Numbered from the stretch's first letter, positions 27,101-35,709 are shown. The stretch: 64,000 bases of DNA from Mesorhizobium shangrilense (GCF_028826155.1 NZ_JAQGPN010000001.1:2175501-2239500), one strand, 5' to 3'. Translations and numbers: made by a program. The notes: generated by a model not told the origin, from the sequence alone.

Positions 27101-27769
27101 ATGTCCGATACGTCAAAGCCAACCATCGCCATCATCGGTGGAACCGGCGATCTCGGTTCCGGTCTGGCGAAAGGCTGGTCGGCGGCAGGCTACAAGGTCG
27201 TGATCGGTTCGCGCTCGCGCGACAAGGCTGTGACCGCCGCGCGGGCGCTTGGCGACGGCGTGATGGGCGACGACAACGTCGGCGCCGCCAGAGCGGCCGA
27301 CATCGTGGTGATCGCCGTCCCGTTCGCCAGTCATGAGGAGACGATCAAGGAGCTCAGGCCGGTGGTGCAAGGCAAGATCGTGGTGGATGCCGCCGTGCCG
27401 TTGGCGCCGCCCAAGGTCTCGACCGTGCAGCTTCCGAGCGGCGGGTCGGCGGCGCAGATCGCGCAGCGCCTGCTGGGTGAGGGCGTGCGTGTCGTCTCCG
27501 CCTTCCACAATGTCGGGGCCTCCAAGCTCCATGCCGGGGGGCGCGTCGAGTGCGACGTGCTGGTGTTCAGCGACGACAAGGACGCGCGCAACGCGGTGAT
27601 CGAACTTGCCGGCGTGGTCGCAACGCGCGGCATTGGCGGCGGCGCGCTGGCCAATTCGGCCGCGGCCGAGGCGCTGACCTCGGTGCTGATCTGGATCAAC
27701 CGCCAGTACAAGGTTGCGGGCGCGGGCATCGCCATCACCGGCCTCGAGAGCGCCACGCAGCCAGCCTGA
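27101..27769 (+). CDS. npdG: NADPH-dependent F420 reductase (F420H2:NADP oxidoreductase)
   Basis: A 222-residue Rossmann protein of the NpdG/Fno family, which exchanges hydride between NADPH and coenzyme F420. It shows the dinucleotide fold IAIIGGTGDLGSGLAKGWSA, the NADP phosphate-binding GSRSRDKA, IVVIAVPFASHEETIKEL and the conserved RVVSAFHNVGASKL region. ATG at 27101 is preceded by GGGAG and fits the family start. Its location beside a full F420 biosynthesis operon and an LLM oxidoreductase makes the F420 assignment stronger than the fold alone would. It probably supplies F420H2 to the LLM enzyme. Confidence 0.87.
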   Translation: MSDTSKPTIAIIGGTGDLGSGLAKGWSAAGYKVVIGSRSRDKAVTAARALGDGVMGDDNVGAARAADIVVIAVPFASHEETIKELRPVVQGKIVVDAAVPLAPPKVSTVQLPSGGSAAQIAQRLLGEGVRVVSAFHNVGASKLHAGGRVECDVLVFSDDKDARNAVIELAGVVATRGIGGGALANSAAAEALTSVLIWINRQYKVAGAGIAITGLESATQPA

Positions 27770-27839
27770 ACAGACGGTGCGGCAGCGGTCGACCGGGGGA
27801 AGCGGAAGTGTTCCCGGCACCGCGCCGCCAGTGCCTGCC

Positions 27840-28805
27840 TCAGGACGCGTCGACCAGCTCCACGGCCCGCGCCAGCCTCTCGAGCTGATTGAGATGGTCA
27901 TACATCGGGTGCAGGACGATCTCGTCCACACCCTCGTCGAGGATCTTGCGGAGACCTTCGGCGCATTCCTCGACCGGACCGTAGACGGCAACGCGTTGCG
28001 CCATGTCGTCGGCGTCGTAGACGGGGTTGGACCTGAAGCCGGCCGACAGAATCTCCTGCACACGGGTGCGGGCATGTTCGCGGTCCGGCTCGACAGCGAC
28101 ATAGACATTGACCGCGATCTTGAAGGATGCGGGGTCGCGGCCTGTCGCTTTCAACTCGTCGTGCAGGATCGCCAGTTCGGCCTGGCGTTGCTCGGGCGGG
28201 ATCATTGCCGCGCCGGTCCAGCCGTCAGCGATCGAAACAGCGCGGCGCAGCGCCGGTTCGCTGCGCGCGCCGATGAGGATCGGCGGTCCGGGGAGCTGGA
28301 TCGGCTTCGGCTGCGAGCGGATGCCGGAGAATGAATAGATCTCGCCGTGAAACGCCGCTTCCTCCTGGCTCCACAGCGCGCGCATGACGCCGATCCCCTC
28401 GACGAGACGGATCGCCGGCCGGTCCGTGTCGATCCCGAGCGAGGCGAGGCGAGGGCGATGGTAGGCGTTGCCGATGCCGATGCCAACGCTCAGCCTGCCG
28501 CCCGAAAGCTGGTCGATCGTGGCGAGATCGCGGGCCAGAACCGCCGGATTGCGGTAGCCGGAGAACAGCACGGAAATGCCGAGCCGCATCCTGTCGGACA
28601 CGGCTGCCGCGTAGGAAAGCTGATGCAGCGGATCGAGCGAGAAATTCGTGGGCATCAAGGAATCCTGGGTCCAGACGCCGGAGAAACCAAGCTCGTCGGA
28701 ATTGCCGATGAAGGTCTTGAAGGTAGCCGGATCGCCTCGCAGGGCGATAGAAAATGCCCGGCGCTTTGATCTCGTTCCGGCCGTTTCGGATGTGGAGTGC
28801 GCCAA
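27840..28805 (-). CDS. LLM-class F420-dependent oxidoreductase
   Basis: A 321-residue luciferase-like TIM-barrel enzyme. Characteristic segments are ELGFSGVWTQDSLMPTNFSL, RMRLGISVLFSGYRNPAVLA, LATIDQLSGGRLSVGIGIGN, PPILIGARSEPALRRAVSIA and ADGWTGAAMIP. These fit the F420-dependent subgroup (F420-dependent reductases, MER-like) better than FMNH2 monooxygenases, and the next operon makes F420. It begins with TTG at 28805, supported by a strong GGAGGA seven bases upstream. It is 96 bases downstream of cofCE and may share its transcript. Likely reduces or oxidises an intermediate of the neighbouring catabolic genes. Confidence 0.85.
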   Translation of the reverse strand: MAHSTSETAGTRSKRRAFSIALRGDPATFKTFIGNSDELGFSGVWTQDSLMPTNFSLDPLHQLSYAAAVSDRMRLGISVLFSGYRNPAVLARDLATIDQLSGGRLSVGIGIGNAYHRPRLASLGIDTDRPAIRLVEGIGVMRALWSQEEAAFHGEIYSFSGIRSQPKPIQLPGPPILIGARSEPALRRAVSIADGWTGAAMIPPEQRQAELAILHDELKATGRDPASFKIAVNVYVAVEPDREHARTRVQEILSAGFRSNPVYDADDMAQRVAVYGPVEECAEGLRKILDEGVDEIVLHPMYDHLNQLERLARAVELVDAS

Positions 28806-28901
28806 CTTTCTGTCCTCCGTAAGGGATGACGTGGAGCCGTCAGCCGGCTTCCTTCCCGCCTTCTGAACCTGCAGGCAACCGGGGATTGCGAAGCGCGGCT
28901 T

Positions 28902-30281
28902 TCACCGGAACAGCTCCTGATCCAGGGGTCGCAGCACGTCGCGCGCGCTCGCCGTAGGCGTATCCGTCCAGTCGAGCCCACGGATCACCACAACCGGCAG
29001 GCCGGCGTCTTTCGGCATGAGCAAACCGGTCGCCGCGGCGACCTCGTCGGCGAATGCCGGCAGCGTTGCCTTGAGGTCGCGACCATAGGCGTCCTGTCGC
29101 CCCGCCCAGTCGACCAGAGCCGGCACGCCGGCCACGCCGATGGCGATGTTGACCAGACCATTGCGCCAGGGCCGGCCGAACGTATCGCTGACGATTACGC
29201 CGATGGGGTCGCCGAACCGGGTCTCGAGGCTGGCGCGGATCGCGCGTGCGCTGGCATCGGGATCCTCCGGCAGAAGCAGGAGTATCCCCTCGCGACCGTC
29301 GCCAAGGTTGGATTCGTCGATCCCGGCATTGGCGCAGATCCAGCCATGGCGGTGGCGGGTGATCAGCAGCCCATCCGGCGGTTGGCGACGCGCGCGCAGC
29401 ACCTCGCTGGATTCAGACAGGATGGCTTCAACCTTGCCGGGGTTCTTGCCGATCGCCTCTGCCAGTTCCAACGCCCTTTCCGAGGGGTGGAAGGCGGCTT
29501 CCGCGAAGAGACGCCCTTCGCTCTTGGAGACGACCTTCTGCGCCACCACGACGATGTCGTGACGATGCAGGCTGACGCCGATCCGTGAGAGCGCGTCCGC
29601 AATCAGACGCCCGATGTCGTCGCCCGCCTCGATCTCCGGCACGCCTGCGACGGCGAACGCCGTCACTGATCCCGGGGCAGGTGGGCGGGCTGCGCCGCTG
29701 GCGAGATGAGCGGCGAGATCGTTCGGCGTATCGATGTCCCTCGAGAGATGAGGCAGGAGCAATCGTTCGCAGGAGCGCCCGAGCTTTCTTGCGGCCGACT
29801 GATGGGAGCGCGCCGAGCCGCTGCCGTAGTGGAACGGGATTGCATCGGGTGGCGTCAGGAGCATCGCATTGGTTCCGCCATCACGCGACGCGCCTATGAT
29901 CACCGAACGGCGCTCGCCGGCGCGCAGCAGGCACGAGAGCTCGTCATCGACAAGCGTCGGGATGTCCGCATGGATGATGAGCAGGGAGGCCGCGCCGATC
30001 CCGTTCGCCCAGTCGACCGCGTAGGTCGCTGCGGCATTGATGTCGCCGCCTGGACGATCGGCGATGACAGTCGCGCCTTGCTGCGTGGCGAGCATCCCCA
30101 CCCGGCCCGAACTGGTTACAACCCCGATCGGCTTGCCGGCATGGACGCGCAGGAAGAAGCGCAGCGTGTTCTCGAAGAGGAGCAGGGCCAAGCGCTCGCG
30201 CGCGTCGTCGCCCAGCGCCGAATTGAGACGCGACTTCGCATCCGTCGGATCCTTCATGAGGATGGCGACCGCGACCGTCAT
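28902..30281 (-). CDS. CofC-CofE fusion: phospholactate/PEP guanylyltransferase and F420-0 gamma-glutamyl ligase
   Basis: A 459-residue bifunctional protein. Residues ~1-205 match CofC/FbiD, which activates a 2-phospholactate-like precursor with GTP (KDPTDAKSRLNSALGDDARE, IHADIPTLVDDEL, ASRDGGTNAMLL, LSRDIDTPNDL). Residues ~215-459 match CofE, which adds gamma-linked glutamates to F420-0 (DIVVVAQKVVSKSEGRLF, ITRHRHGWICANAGIDESN, VSDTFGRPWRNGLVNIAIGV). Both halves look intact. The ATG at 30281 overlaps the cofD stop (ATGA). No nitroreductase-type FbiB C-terminal domain is present, so the usual actinobacterial reduction step of dehydro-F420 must be done otherwise. The continuous frame excludes two overlapping genes. 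Confidence 0.92.
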   Translation of the reverse strand: MTVAVAILMKDPTDAKSRLNSALGDDARERLALLLFENTLRFFLRVHAGKPIGVVTSSGRVGMLATQQGATVIADRPGGDINAAATYAVDWANGIGAASLLIIHADIPTLVDDELSCLLRAGERRSVIIGASRDGGTNAMLLTPPDAIPFHYGSGSARSHQSAARKLGRSCERLLLPHLSRDIDTPNDLAAHLASGAARPPAPGSVTAFAVAGVPEIEAGDDIGRLIADALSRIGVSLHRHDIVVVAQKVVSKSEGRLFAEAAFHPSERALELAEAIGKNPGKVEAILSESSEVLRARRQPPDGLLITRHRHGWICANAGIDESNLGDGREGILLLLPEDPDASARAIRASLETRFGDPIGVIVSDTFGRPWRNGLVNIAIGVAGVPALVDWAGRQDAYGRDLKATLPAFADEVAAATGLLMPKDAGLPVVVIRGLDWTDTPTASARDVLRPLDQELFR

Positions 30282-31261
30282 GACCTGCTCCGTATGTTGT
30301 CGTTGGCGAGGTTCGCGGCCCCCCAGCCGAGAACTTCGGCGGCCAGCCGCTCGGCATCGGCGGGGTCGCGCATGAGAATGTCGGTCTCCAGCACGGCAAG
30401 CCCCGTCTTGCGCAAGCTGTCAGCCTGGGCGCCGTCGGAGGAATCGACGACGAAGGCCTGGAGCAGCCCGGCGTAGCGCTTCGCGACGCTCTCCGCGCAG
30501 GCGGTCAACCCGAGATCGGCCATGAGCCGGGCAAGCGGACCCTTGACGGCCTTTCCGCCGATCAAGGGGGAAATGCCGATGCGGGTCGCGCGCGCTGTCG
30601 CCAAGGCATTGCGGATGCCGTCGACGGCAATGATGGGCTCGAGCGACAGCAGGGGATTGCTCGGCGCGAAGACGATCAGCTCCGCCGCCGCGATGGCGGC
30701 CACTGCCGCCGGACTGGCCCTTGCGGCGGAGGCGCCCTGATATCGCAATTCGTGAACTCTTGGCTCGCAGCGCCTGCCGACAAACCACTGCTGAAAATCC
30801 AGCCATCCGTCGTCGGTCCGGATCTTGGTCTTCAGCTCGTCGTCGGTCGCGGGCAGAACTCGCGCCGACGCGCCAAGCCGGCGTGCTGCCTCCTCTGTGA
30901 TGTCGCTCAATGTAGCGCCCTGCGCCAGCCGCCATGAGCGCCAGATGTGCAGGCCGAAGTCGGCATCGCCGAGCTTCATCCAGACCGGTGCGCCGAGCGT
31001 ATCGAGCACGCCCAGCGCGCGCACGCCGTCATCGGCCACGCCCCACCCCTGCTTGCGGTCGATGCGGTTGGACAACGTGTAGATCAGCGTATCGATGTCG
31101 GGCGAGACGTGCATGCCATAAAACTGCTCGTCGTCGCCGACGTTGGCGATCACGGTCAAAGAGCCCGGCGACAGCGCCCGCGCCAGCCCTTCCGCCATGC
31201 GAGCTCCGCCGACGCCGCCGGCGATGAGCACGACATTTTTCGGGAAGCAGGGTATCGTCAC
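30278..31261 (-). CDS. cofD: CofD, phosphoenolpyruvate/2-phospho-L-lactate transferase
   Basis: A 327-residue transferase that joins the guanylyl-activated phospholactate or PEP moiety to FO in F420 synthesis. Signatures are VVLIAGGVGGARMAEGLARA, IANVGDDEQFYGMHVSPDID, the DRKQGWGVADD segment, APSNPLLSLEPIIAVDGIRN and IGGKAVKGPLARLM. It starts with GTG at 31261 overlapping the cofH stop (GTGA) and its own stop overlaps cofCE, so the genes are translationally coupled. Confidence 0.94.
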   Translation of the reverse strand: MTIPCFPKNVVLIAGGVGGARMAEGLARALSPGSLTVIANVGDDEQFYGMHVSPDIDTLIYTLSNRIDRKQGWGVADDGVRALGVLDTLGAPVWMKLGDADFGLHIWRSWRLAQGATLSDITEEAARRLGASARVLPATDDELKTKIRTDDGWLDFQQWFVGRRCEPRVHELRYQGASAARASPAAVAAIAAAELIVFAPSNPLLSLEPIIAVDGIRNALATARATRIGISPLIGGKAVKGPLARLMADLGLTACAESVAKRYAGLLQAFVVDSSDGAQADSLRKTGLAVLETDILMRDPADAERLAAEVLGWGAANLANDNIRSRS

Positions 31262-32529
31262 TCAGCGGCCTGCACGTGCGCGGGCAGGCGGTCGAGGAAG
31301 TCCAGCGGATCGGCCTCCGAGTGCCGCTGGACGAGTGGGGCGACGTCGGGCGGGTCGTGATCGGAAAAATCCTCGATGGCGCCGTAGAGCGTGTTGCGCT
31401 GGAGGGGGATGCGGCCGGCGGCGCGGATGATGCGCACCATCTCGGCGGATGTGATCTCCTGGCCATGCCTGGCGCCTGCGGCGCGCGAGATGCTCTCGTT
31501 CATCAGCGTACCGCCGAGATCGTTCGCTCCTGAGGCAAGCATGGCGTGCGCCATTTCGGGGCCGAGCTTGACCCAGGACGCCTGGATGTTGTCGATATGC
31601 CCGGCGAGCATCAACCTTGCGACGGCATGCATCTTCAGGCTTTCGGCAGCGGTGGGACCCGGGCGCGCATCGGGATGATCGCGATAGAGCCGGGTCTGCT
31701 CGTGGATGAAGCCCAGCGGGATGAATTCGGTGAAACCGCCGGTATCCTTCTGGATGGCGCGGATGCGGTCGATGTGGGCCGCCCAGTGAGCCGGTCCGTC
31801 GATGTGGCCGTACATGATGGTTGCGGTGCTGCGGATGCCGACGCGGTGCGCAGCGCGGATGATGGTTTCCCACTCCTCGGCGGACAGCTTGTTGCGGGTA
31901 AGCTGGAGGCGGATTTCGGTGTCGAGGATCTCCGCCGCCGTGCCGGGCATGGAGCCTAGTCCTGCATCCTTTAGCCTCAGCAGGTAGTCGGCGAGCGGCA
32001 ACCGGCTCTTGCGGACGCCGTACCAGATCTCGAACGGCGAGAAAGCGTGCACGTGCAAGCCGGGGACGCGACGCTTCACCGCCTCGAGGAGCCCGAGGTA
32101 GTAATCCGCCGGCAGGTCAGGATGCAGCCCGCCCTGGATGCAGACCTCGGTGGCGCCGCGCCGCCAGGCCTCCTCGGCGCGATCGGCGATTTCGTCGAAG
32201 GACAGCCATTCGGCATTGGCCGCGTCCTTGCGCACGCCGAAATTGCAGAATTGGCAGGCCATGTAGCAGACGTTGGTGAAGTTGATGTTGCGCACCACCA
32301 CGAAGGTGGCCTTGTCGCCCACCTGTCGCCGCCGAACGGCGTCCGCGACCCGCAGCAATGCCGCCAAATCTGAACCCTCCGCGTGAAAGAGCGCCTCGCC
32401 ATCGTCGCGTCCGATCTCGTGGCCCGACAGGGCCGCTTCGAGGATGCGGGCGATGGCCGGGCTTGCCGCCGAGAGGCGAGCCTCGAGCGGAAGCAGGGGA
32501 TCGAAGCCGGTGGGGCGCGGAAGAACCAT
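31258..32529 (-). CDS. cofH: CofH, FO synthase subunit 2 (radical SAM)
   Basis: A 423-residue radical-SAM enzyme that joins tyrosine to the pyrimidine precursor in FO synthesis. The [4Fe-4S] cluster motif CYMACQFC appears as CxxxCxxC within NFTNVCYMACQFCNFGVRKD, followed by EVCIQGGLHPDLPADYYLGL and SMPGTAAEILDTEIR, all typical of CofH/MqnC relatives. Neighbouring cofG and cofD fix the CofH assignment over MqnC/MqnE. It is a separate protein here, unlike the fused FbiC of actinobacteria. Six bases separate it from cofG. Confidence 0.94.
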   Translation of the reverse strand: MVLPRPTGFDPLLPLEARLSAASPAIARILEAALSGHEIGRDDGEALFHAEGSDLAALLRVADAVRRRQVGDKATFVVVRNINFTNVCYMACQFCNFGVRKDAANAEWLSFDEIADRAEEAWRRGATEVCIQGGLHPDLPADYYLGLLEAVKRRVPGLHVHAFSPFEIWYGVRKSRLPLADYLLRLKDAGLGSMPGTAAEILDTEIRLQLTRNKLSAEEWETIIRAAHRVGIRSTATIMYGHIDGPAHWAAHIDRIRAIQKDTGGFTEFIPLGFIHEQTRLYRDHPDARPGPTAAESLKMHAVARLMLAGHIDNIQASWVKLGPEMAHAMLASGANDLGGTLMNESISRAAGARHGQEITSAEMVRIIRAAGRIPLQRNTLYGAIEDFSDHDPPDVAPLVQRHSEADPLDFLDRLPAHVQAAE

Positions 32530-32534
32530 CGAGA

Positions 32535-33644
32535 TCAGCTCACGATCTGGTGGCGCGCGAAGCCATCGGCCGCGGCATGGCGCGACAAAGCGGCGGCAAG
32601 CGGCGAGGCGGCGGTGAGGAAGGCGGGATAGACGGTGAGCCGTTCCACCAGCCGGTAGCCTTGCGCCGCTGTACGGCGGGAGAGCTCTGCGAGCTCGGGC
32701 CAGGCGCGCTCAGGGTTGATGTGGTCGATGGTCAGTGGCGAGATGCCGCCCCAATCGTTGATGCCCGAGCCGATATAGTCATCGAAGGCGTCGTCGAGAT
32801 TGGGCGGCGCCTGCAGGCTGATCGACGGGTCGAGGACGAGCCGCGCCATCGCCAGGGTCCGCAGCATGTCCTCGTGCGTCGGCTCGCTCCATCCGGCCAT
32901 CGCGGTGCCCGGCTTGGCGCGAAAATTCTGGACGATCACTTCCTGCACGTTGCCGTAGCGCTGGTGGATGCGGTCGATGGCGACCAGGCTTTCGATACGC
33001 TCGTCGAACGTCTCGCCGATGCCGATCAGGATGCCGGTGGTGAAGGGCACGCCGAGCCGGCCCGCCGCCTCGATGGTGCGCAGTCTCAGCGCCGGCGACT
33101 TGTCCGGGCAGGCGTGGTGCGCCATCCCACGCTTCATCAGCCGCCTGGACGTCGTCTCCAGCATCATGCCCATGGAGCCGGCAACCTCACGCAGTCGCGC
33201 AATCTCGGCTTCGCTCAGCGCGCCGGCGTTGACATGCGGAATGAGAGAGGTGCGGGCGAGAACCAGCCGGCAGGCGTCGACCAGATAGTCGATCGTGGTG
33301 CTGTAGCCGAGGCGACGAAGGGCTTCGCGCGACTCCTCGTAGCGCCGCTCCGGTCGCTCGCCGAGGGAGAACAGCGCCTCCTTGCAGCCGAGCTGCTCGC
33401 CCTGCAGCGCGATTTCCAGGACTTCGTCCGGCGACAGGTAGTTCGCACCCGGATCGTCGGGATGCTTCACGAAGGCGCAATAACCACAGGTGTTGCGGCA
33501 CATCGTGGTGAGCGGAATGAACACCTTGCGCGAATAGCTGATTGCCTTGCCCCAACTGCGGTCGCGCACGGCGCTGGCCTGGCGTCTCAGACGCGCCGTC
33601 TCGGTAACCTCGGCGGCGATCGTTCCGTTCTGCTGATGTTTCAT
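32535..33644 (-). CDS. cofG: CofG, FO synthase subunit 1 (radical SAM)
   Basis: A 369-residue radical-SAM enzyme, partner of CofH in building the deazaflavin FO. The cluster motif is CRNTCGYC in IPLTTMCRNTCGYCAFVKHP, followed by GCKEALFSLGERPERRY, the NAGALSEAEIARLREV segment and GGISPLTIDHINPERAWP. ATG at 33644 gives a normal CofG N-terminus (an unlikely low-complexity extension is open upstream). It is the first gene of the F420 operon. A 14-bp inverted repeat and a distinctive operator pair lie just upstream. Confidence 0.94.
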   Translation of the reverse strand: MKHQQNGTIAAEVTETARLRRQASAVRDRSWGKAISYSRKVFIPLTTMCRNTCGYCAFVKHPDDPGANYLSPDEVLEIALQGEQLGCKEALFSLGERPERRYEESREALRRLGYSTTIDYLVDACRLVLARTSLIPHVNAGALSEAEIARLREVAGSMGMMLETTSRRLMKRGMAHHACPDKSPALRLRTIEAAGRLGVPFTTGILIGIGETFDERIESLVAIDRIHQRYGNVQEVIVQNFRAKPGTAMAGWSEPTHEDMLRTLAMARLVLDPSISLQAPPNLDDAFDDYIGSGINDWGGISPLTIDHINPERAWPELAELSRRTAAQGYRLVERLTVYPAFLTAASPLAAALSRHAAADGFARHQIVS

Positions 33645-33665
33645 TCCGGCGCGGTCATCACTGGA

Positions 33666-33716
33666 GCCTGCAGGGGCCGGAAGGAGTGGAAAATGACGTT
33701 TTCGGCCCCTGCAGGC
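33666..33716. repeat. Perfect 14-bp inverted repeat in the cofG leader
   Basis: GCCTGCAGGGGCCG (33666-33679) is repeated in inverted orientation as CGGCCCCTGCAGGC (33703-33716) with 23 bases between. It lies 22 bases upstream of the cofG start, so in the cofG mRNA it would form a very stable hairpin that could affect translation or premature termination. A similar 12-mer TGCAGGGGCCGG recurs at 34855, next to the start of the enoyl-CoA hydratase gene. Confidence 0.7.
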
Positions 33717-33772
33717 GGGTCGTCTGGGAGGATGCTTCCGTGGCGGAAAATGATGCGTGGAATTGCTTCTGG

Positions 33773-33884
33773 TCAAACGAGTTAAGCAAAGGAGCGATTG
33801 AGGCCTGCTCAACGATCGGCGCCGGCTCCTTCTGAGTAACGGTTGATCGCACGTCACTCGCGCGTTCCCTTAACTCGTTTGACC
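33773..33884. promoter_or_regulatory. 15-bp inverted operator pair GTCAAACGAGTTAAG / CTTAACTCGTTTGAC
   Basis: Two perfect inverted 15-mers lie at 33773-33787 and 33870-33884, separated by 82 bp, in the divergent cofG / alpha/beta-hydrolase region. The CGTTTGAC core recurs upstream of the genes starting at 34869, 48234, 49177 and 54359. The arrangement suits a regulator that binds both arms, with looping or a single oligomer. TTTGAC also resembles a -35 element, so each arm may overlap a promoter. Confidence 0.65.
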
Positions 33885-33937
33885 CCGGCGCGGATCAAGC
33901 CGCAAAAACAGCCGCTGATGAAACGGGCCATTCCGAC

Positions 33938-34705
33938 ATGACTGCCCGATGGATCGAGGCAAATGGCGTTCAACTGCGTTACGACCTCACCACAGGCCCG
34001 CGCCTGACCGTCGTGCTCATCCATGAAATGGGCGGCACGCTGGAGAGCTGGGACGATGTCGTCGGGCCGCTGAGTGAATTCGCGTCGGTTCTGCGCTACG
34101 ACCAGCGCGGTGTCGGCCTGTCGGAGAAGGTTCCGGGACCGGTAACGATCGAGCAGCTTGCCGCGGACCTTGCAGGCCTTCTCGACGCGCTGGGAATCCG
34201 CCAGCCTGTCGCTGTGGCGGGCGTTGCAGTTGGCGCAGCCGTCGCCGCTGCCTTCGCCGCGCTCTATCCGTCCCGCATCGCCGCGCTGCTGATGCTGGCC
34301 CCGGCGACAGACCTCAGGGGAGCAAAGCGTGTCGCCGCCCTGCGCCGCATCGAGGCGATCGAGCGCGCCGGCGTGCGCGCCGCATTCGCCGATGCGCCGT
34401 CGAACGCGCCGGCGCGCTTCGCGGTCCTGCGGCTGACCTCCGACCCGATGGGATTGTGCGCGATCTGGCGCATGCTGGCCGATCTCGAAATGAGCCACCT
34501 CTTCTCCAGGATTGCCTGCCCGACGCTGGTGGCGGCGGCAATGCGCGACGCCGCGCGTCCGCCAGAGCACGTCTCGGACGTTGCAGACAGGATTCCCGGT
34601 GCGCGGCTGATTGCAATCGACACCACCCACTACATGGCTATCGAGACGCCGCAGCTGGTGGAGCGGACGATCGTCGGCTTTCTGAAGGATCGCGGCCTCG
34701 GGTGA
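33938..34705 (+). CDS. Alpha/beta-hydrolase fold protein lacking the nucleophile Ser
   Basis: A 255-residue alpha/beta-hydrolase fold protein of the 3-oxoadipate enol-lactonase/peroxidase-like group. It has the oxyanion-loop region LIHEMGGTLESWDD, RYDQRGVGLSEK and a C-terminal histidine in IDTTHYMAIETPQ. The nucleophile elbow reads G95-V-A97-V-G99: Ala replaces the catalytic Ser in GxSxG, confirmed in the DNA as GCA. The paralogue at 48234-48989 has Ala at the same residue number and the hydrolase at 54359-55303 also has Ala. It is therefore unlikely to be a Ser esterase and may be a lyase, a cofactor-free oxygenase-like enzyme or a binding protein. It follows the operator pair at 33773-33884. 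Confidence 0.85.
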   Translation: MTARWIEANGVQLRYDLTTGPRLTVVLIHEMGGTLESWDDVVGPLSEFASVLRYDQRGVGLSEKVPGPVTIEQLAADLAGLLDALGIRQPVAVAGVAVGAAVAAAFAALYPSRIAALLMLAPATDLRGAKRVAALRRIEAIERAGVRAAFADAPSNAPARFAVLRLTSDPMGLCAIWRMLADLEMSHLFSRIACPTLVAAAMRDAARPPEHVSDVADRIPGARLIAIDTTHYMAIETPQLVERTIVGFLKDRGLG

Positions 34706-34758
34706 AACCTGCTCGACCGAAACTCAAGGATATGCGCGGCCACGTCTGATTGCCCTGG

Positions 34759-34808
34759 GTCAACGAGTGAGGAAAAGTCAAGCGGCGTCCTGGATTAGTC
34801 GTTTGACG
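34759..34808. promoter_or_regulatory. Operator pair GTCAACGAGT / TTAGTCGTTTGACG upstream of the enoyl-CoA hydratase operon
   Basis: GTCAACGAGT (34759-34768) and the inverted TTAGTCGTTTGACG (34795-34808) flank 26 bp. The right arm is identical over 14 bases to the site at 49062-49075. TTGACG in the right arm may be the -35 of a promoter with a TACCGT-like -10. The hydratase start is 60 bases downstream. Confidence 0.55.
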
Positions 34809-34868
34809 CTGCGACCGACCATTTCTACCGTCCGGCTAAATTCGAAACGTGTGTGCAGGGGCCGGCAG

Positions 34869-35642
34869 GTGGGTACGGTAGGTTTCTCGATAGAGGGGAA
34901 TGTGGCGACGGTGACGCTCGACCGTCGCGAGGCGATGAATGCGATCGACCCCGAGACCGAGGCGGAGTTGCGCGCCGTTTGGCATCGCATCGATACCGAT
35001 CCCGCAATCCGCGCCGCCGTGGTGACGGGCGCCGGCGAGAAGGCATTTTCGGCAGGCGCGGATCTGAAGACGATGCCGCCGGCCGAAAGCTATGCGGGCA
35101 AGGCTTTCGGAGCGGGCGACGACAGTTTCGTTGCCGCCATGCCCAGGGAGAAGCCGCTCATCTGCGCAATCAATGGCTATGCGCTGGGCGGAGGTCTTGA
35201 GATCGCACTTGCCTGCGATATCCGCATTGCTGCGCCGCATGCCCGCTTCGGACTTCCCGAGGTCAAGGTCGGCACCATTCCGGGAGCCGGCGGAACGCAG
35301 CGCCTGCCGCGCACCATCGGCGCCAGCGACGCCATGCTGATGCTGCTCACGGGCGACATGGTCGACGCGACGGAAGCCTTGCGTCTCGGCCTCATAAGCC
35401 GCATCGTGTCTGTCGACAGTCTCCTCGCCGAAGCACAATCCCTGGCTCACAGGATCGCCTCGAATGCGCCGTTGTCGGTCCGTGCGATCAAGCGGCTTGT
35501 CGCCGACGGCGGCGCGCTGCCGATCGACCAGGCCGTCCGGCTGGAGCGGCTTGTCTGGGGGGTGCTACGCGACACCGAAGACCGCATCGAAGGGCGGCGC
35601 GCCTTCCAGGAGAAGCGCAAGCCGAACTATGTCGGAAAGTAG
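34869..35642 (+). CDS. Enoyl-CoA hydratase/isomerase (crotonase family)
   Basis: A 257-residue crotonase-fold enzyme. Diagnostic segments are ATVTLDRREAMNAIDPETEA, the oxyanion AFSAGADLKTM, CAINGYALGGGLEIALACDI, and the active-site region FGLPEVKVGTIPGAGGTQRL, in which a hydratase-type Glu is present. GTG at 34869 gives the standard length and sits behind AGGGGCC; the open frame continues upstream but has no homology-like content. It heads an operon with a CoA transferase and an ABC ATPase, so it probably hydrates an enoyl-CoA in the same beta-oxidation-like route. Confidence 0.9.
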   Translation: MGTVGFSIEGNVATVTLDRREAMNAIDPETEAELRAVWHRIDTDPAIRAAVVTGAGEKAFSAGADLKTMPPAESYAGKAFGAGDDSFVAAMPREKPLICAINGYALGGGLEIALACDIRIAAPHARFGLPEVKVGTIPGAGGTQRLPRTIGASDAMLMLLTGDMVDATEALRLGLISRIVSVDSLLAEAQSLAHRIASNAPLSVRAIKRLVADGGALPIDQAVRLERLVWGVLRDTEDRIEGRRAFQEKRKPNYVGK

Positions 35643-35709
35643 CAGCGATCTTCGCGGGGGGGCGAAGGATGACGGACTGTTCCGGTTATCAGAAGAGTTG
35701 GAACGCGGG

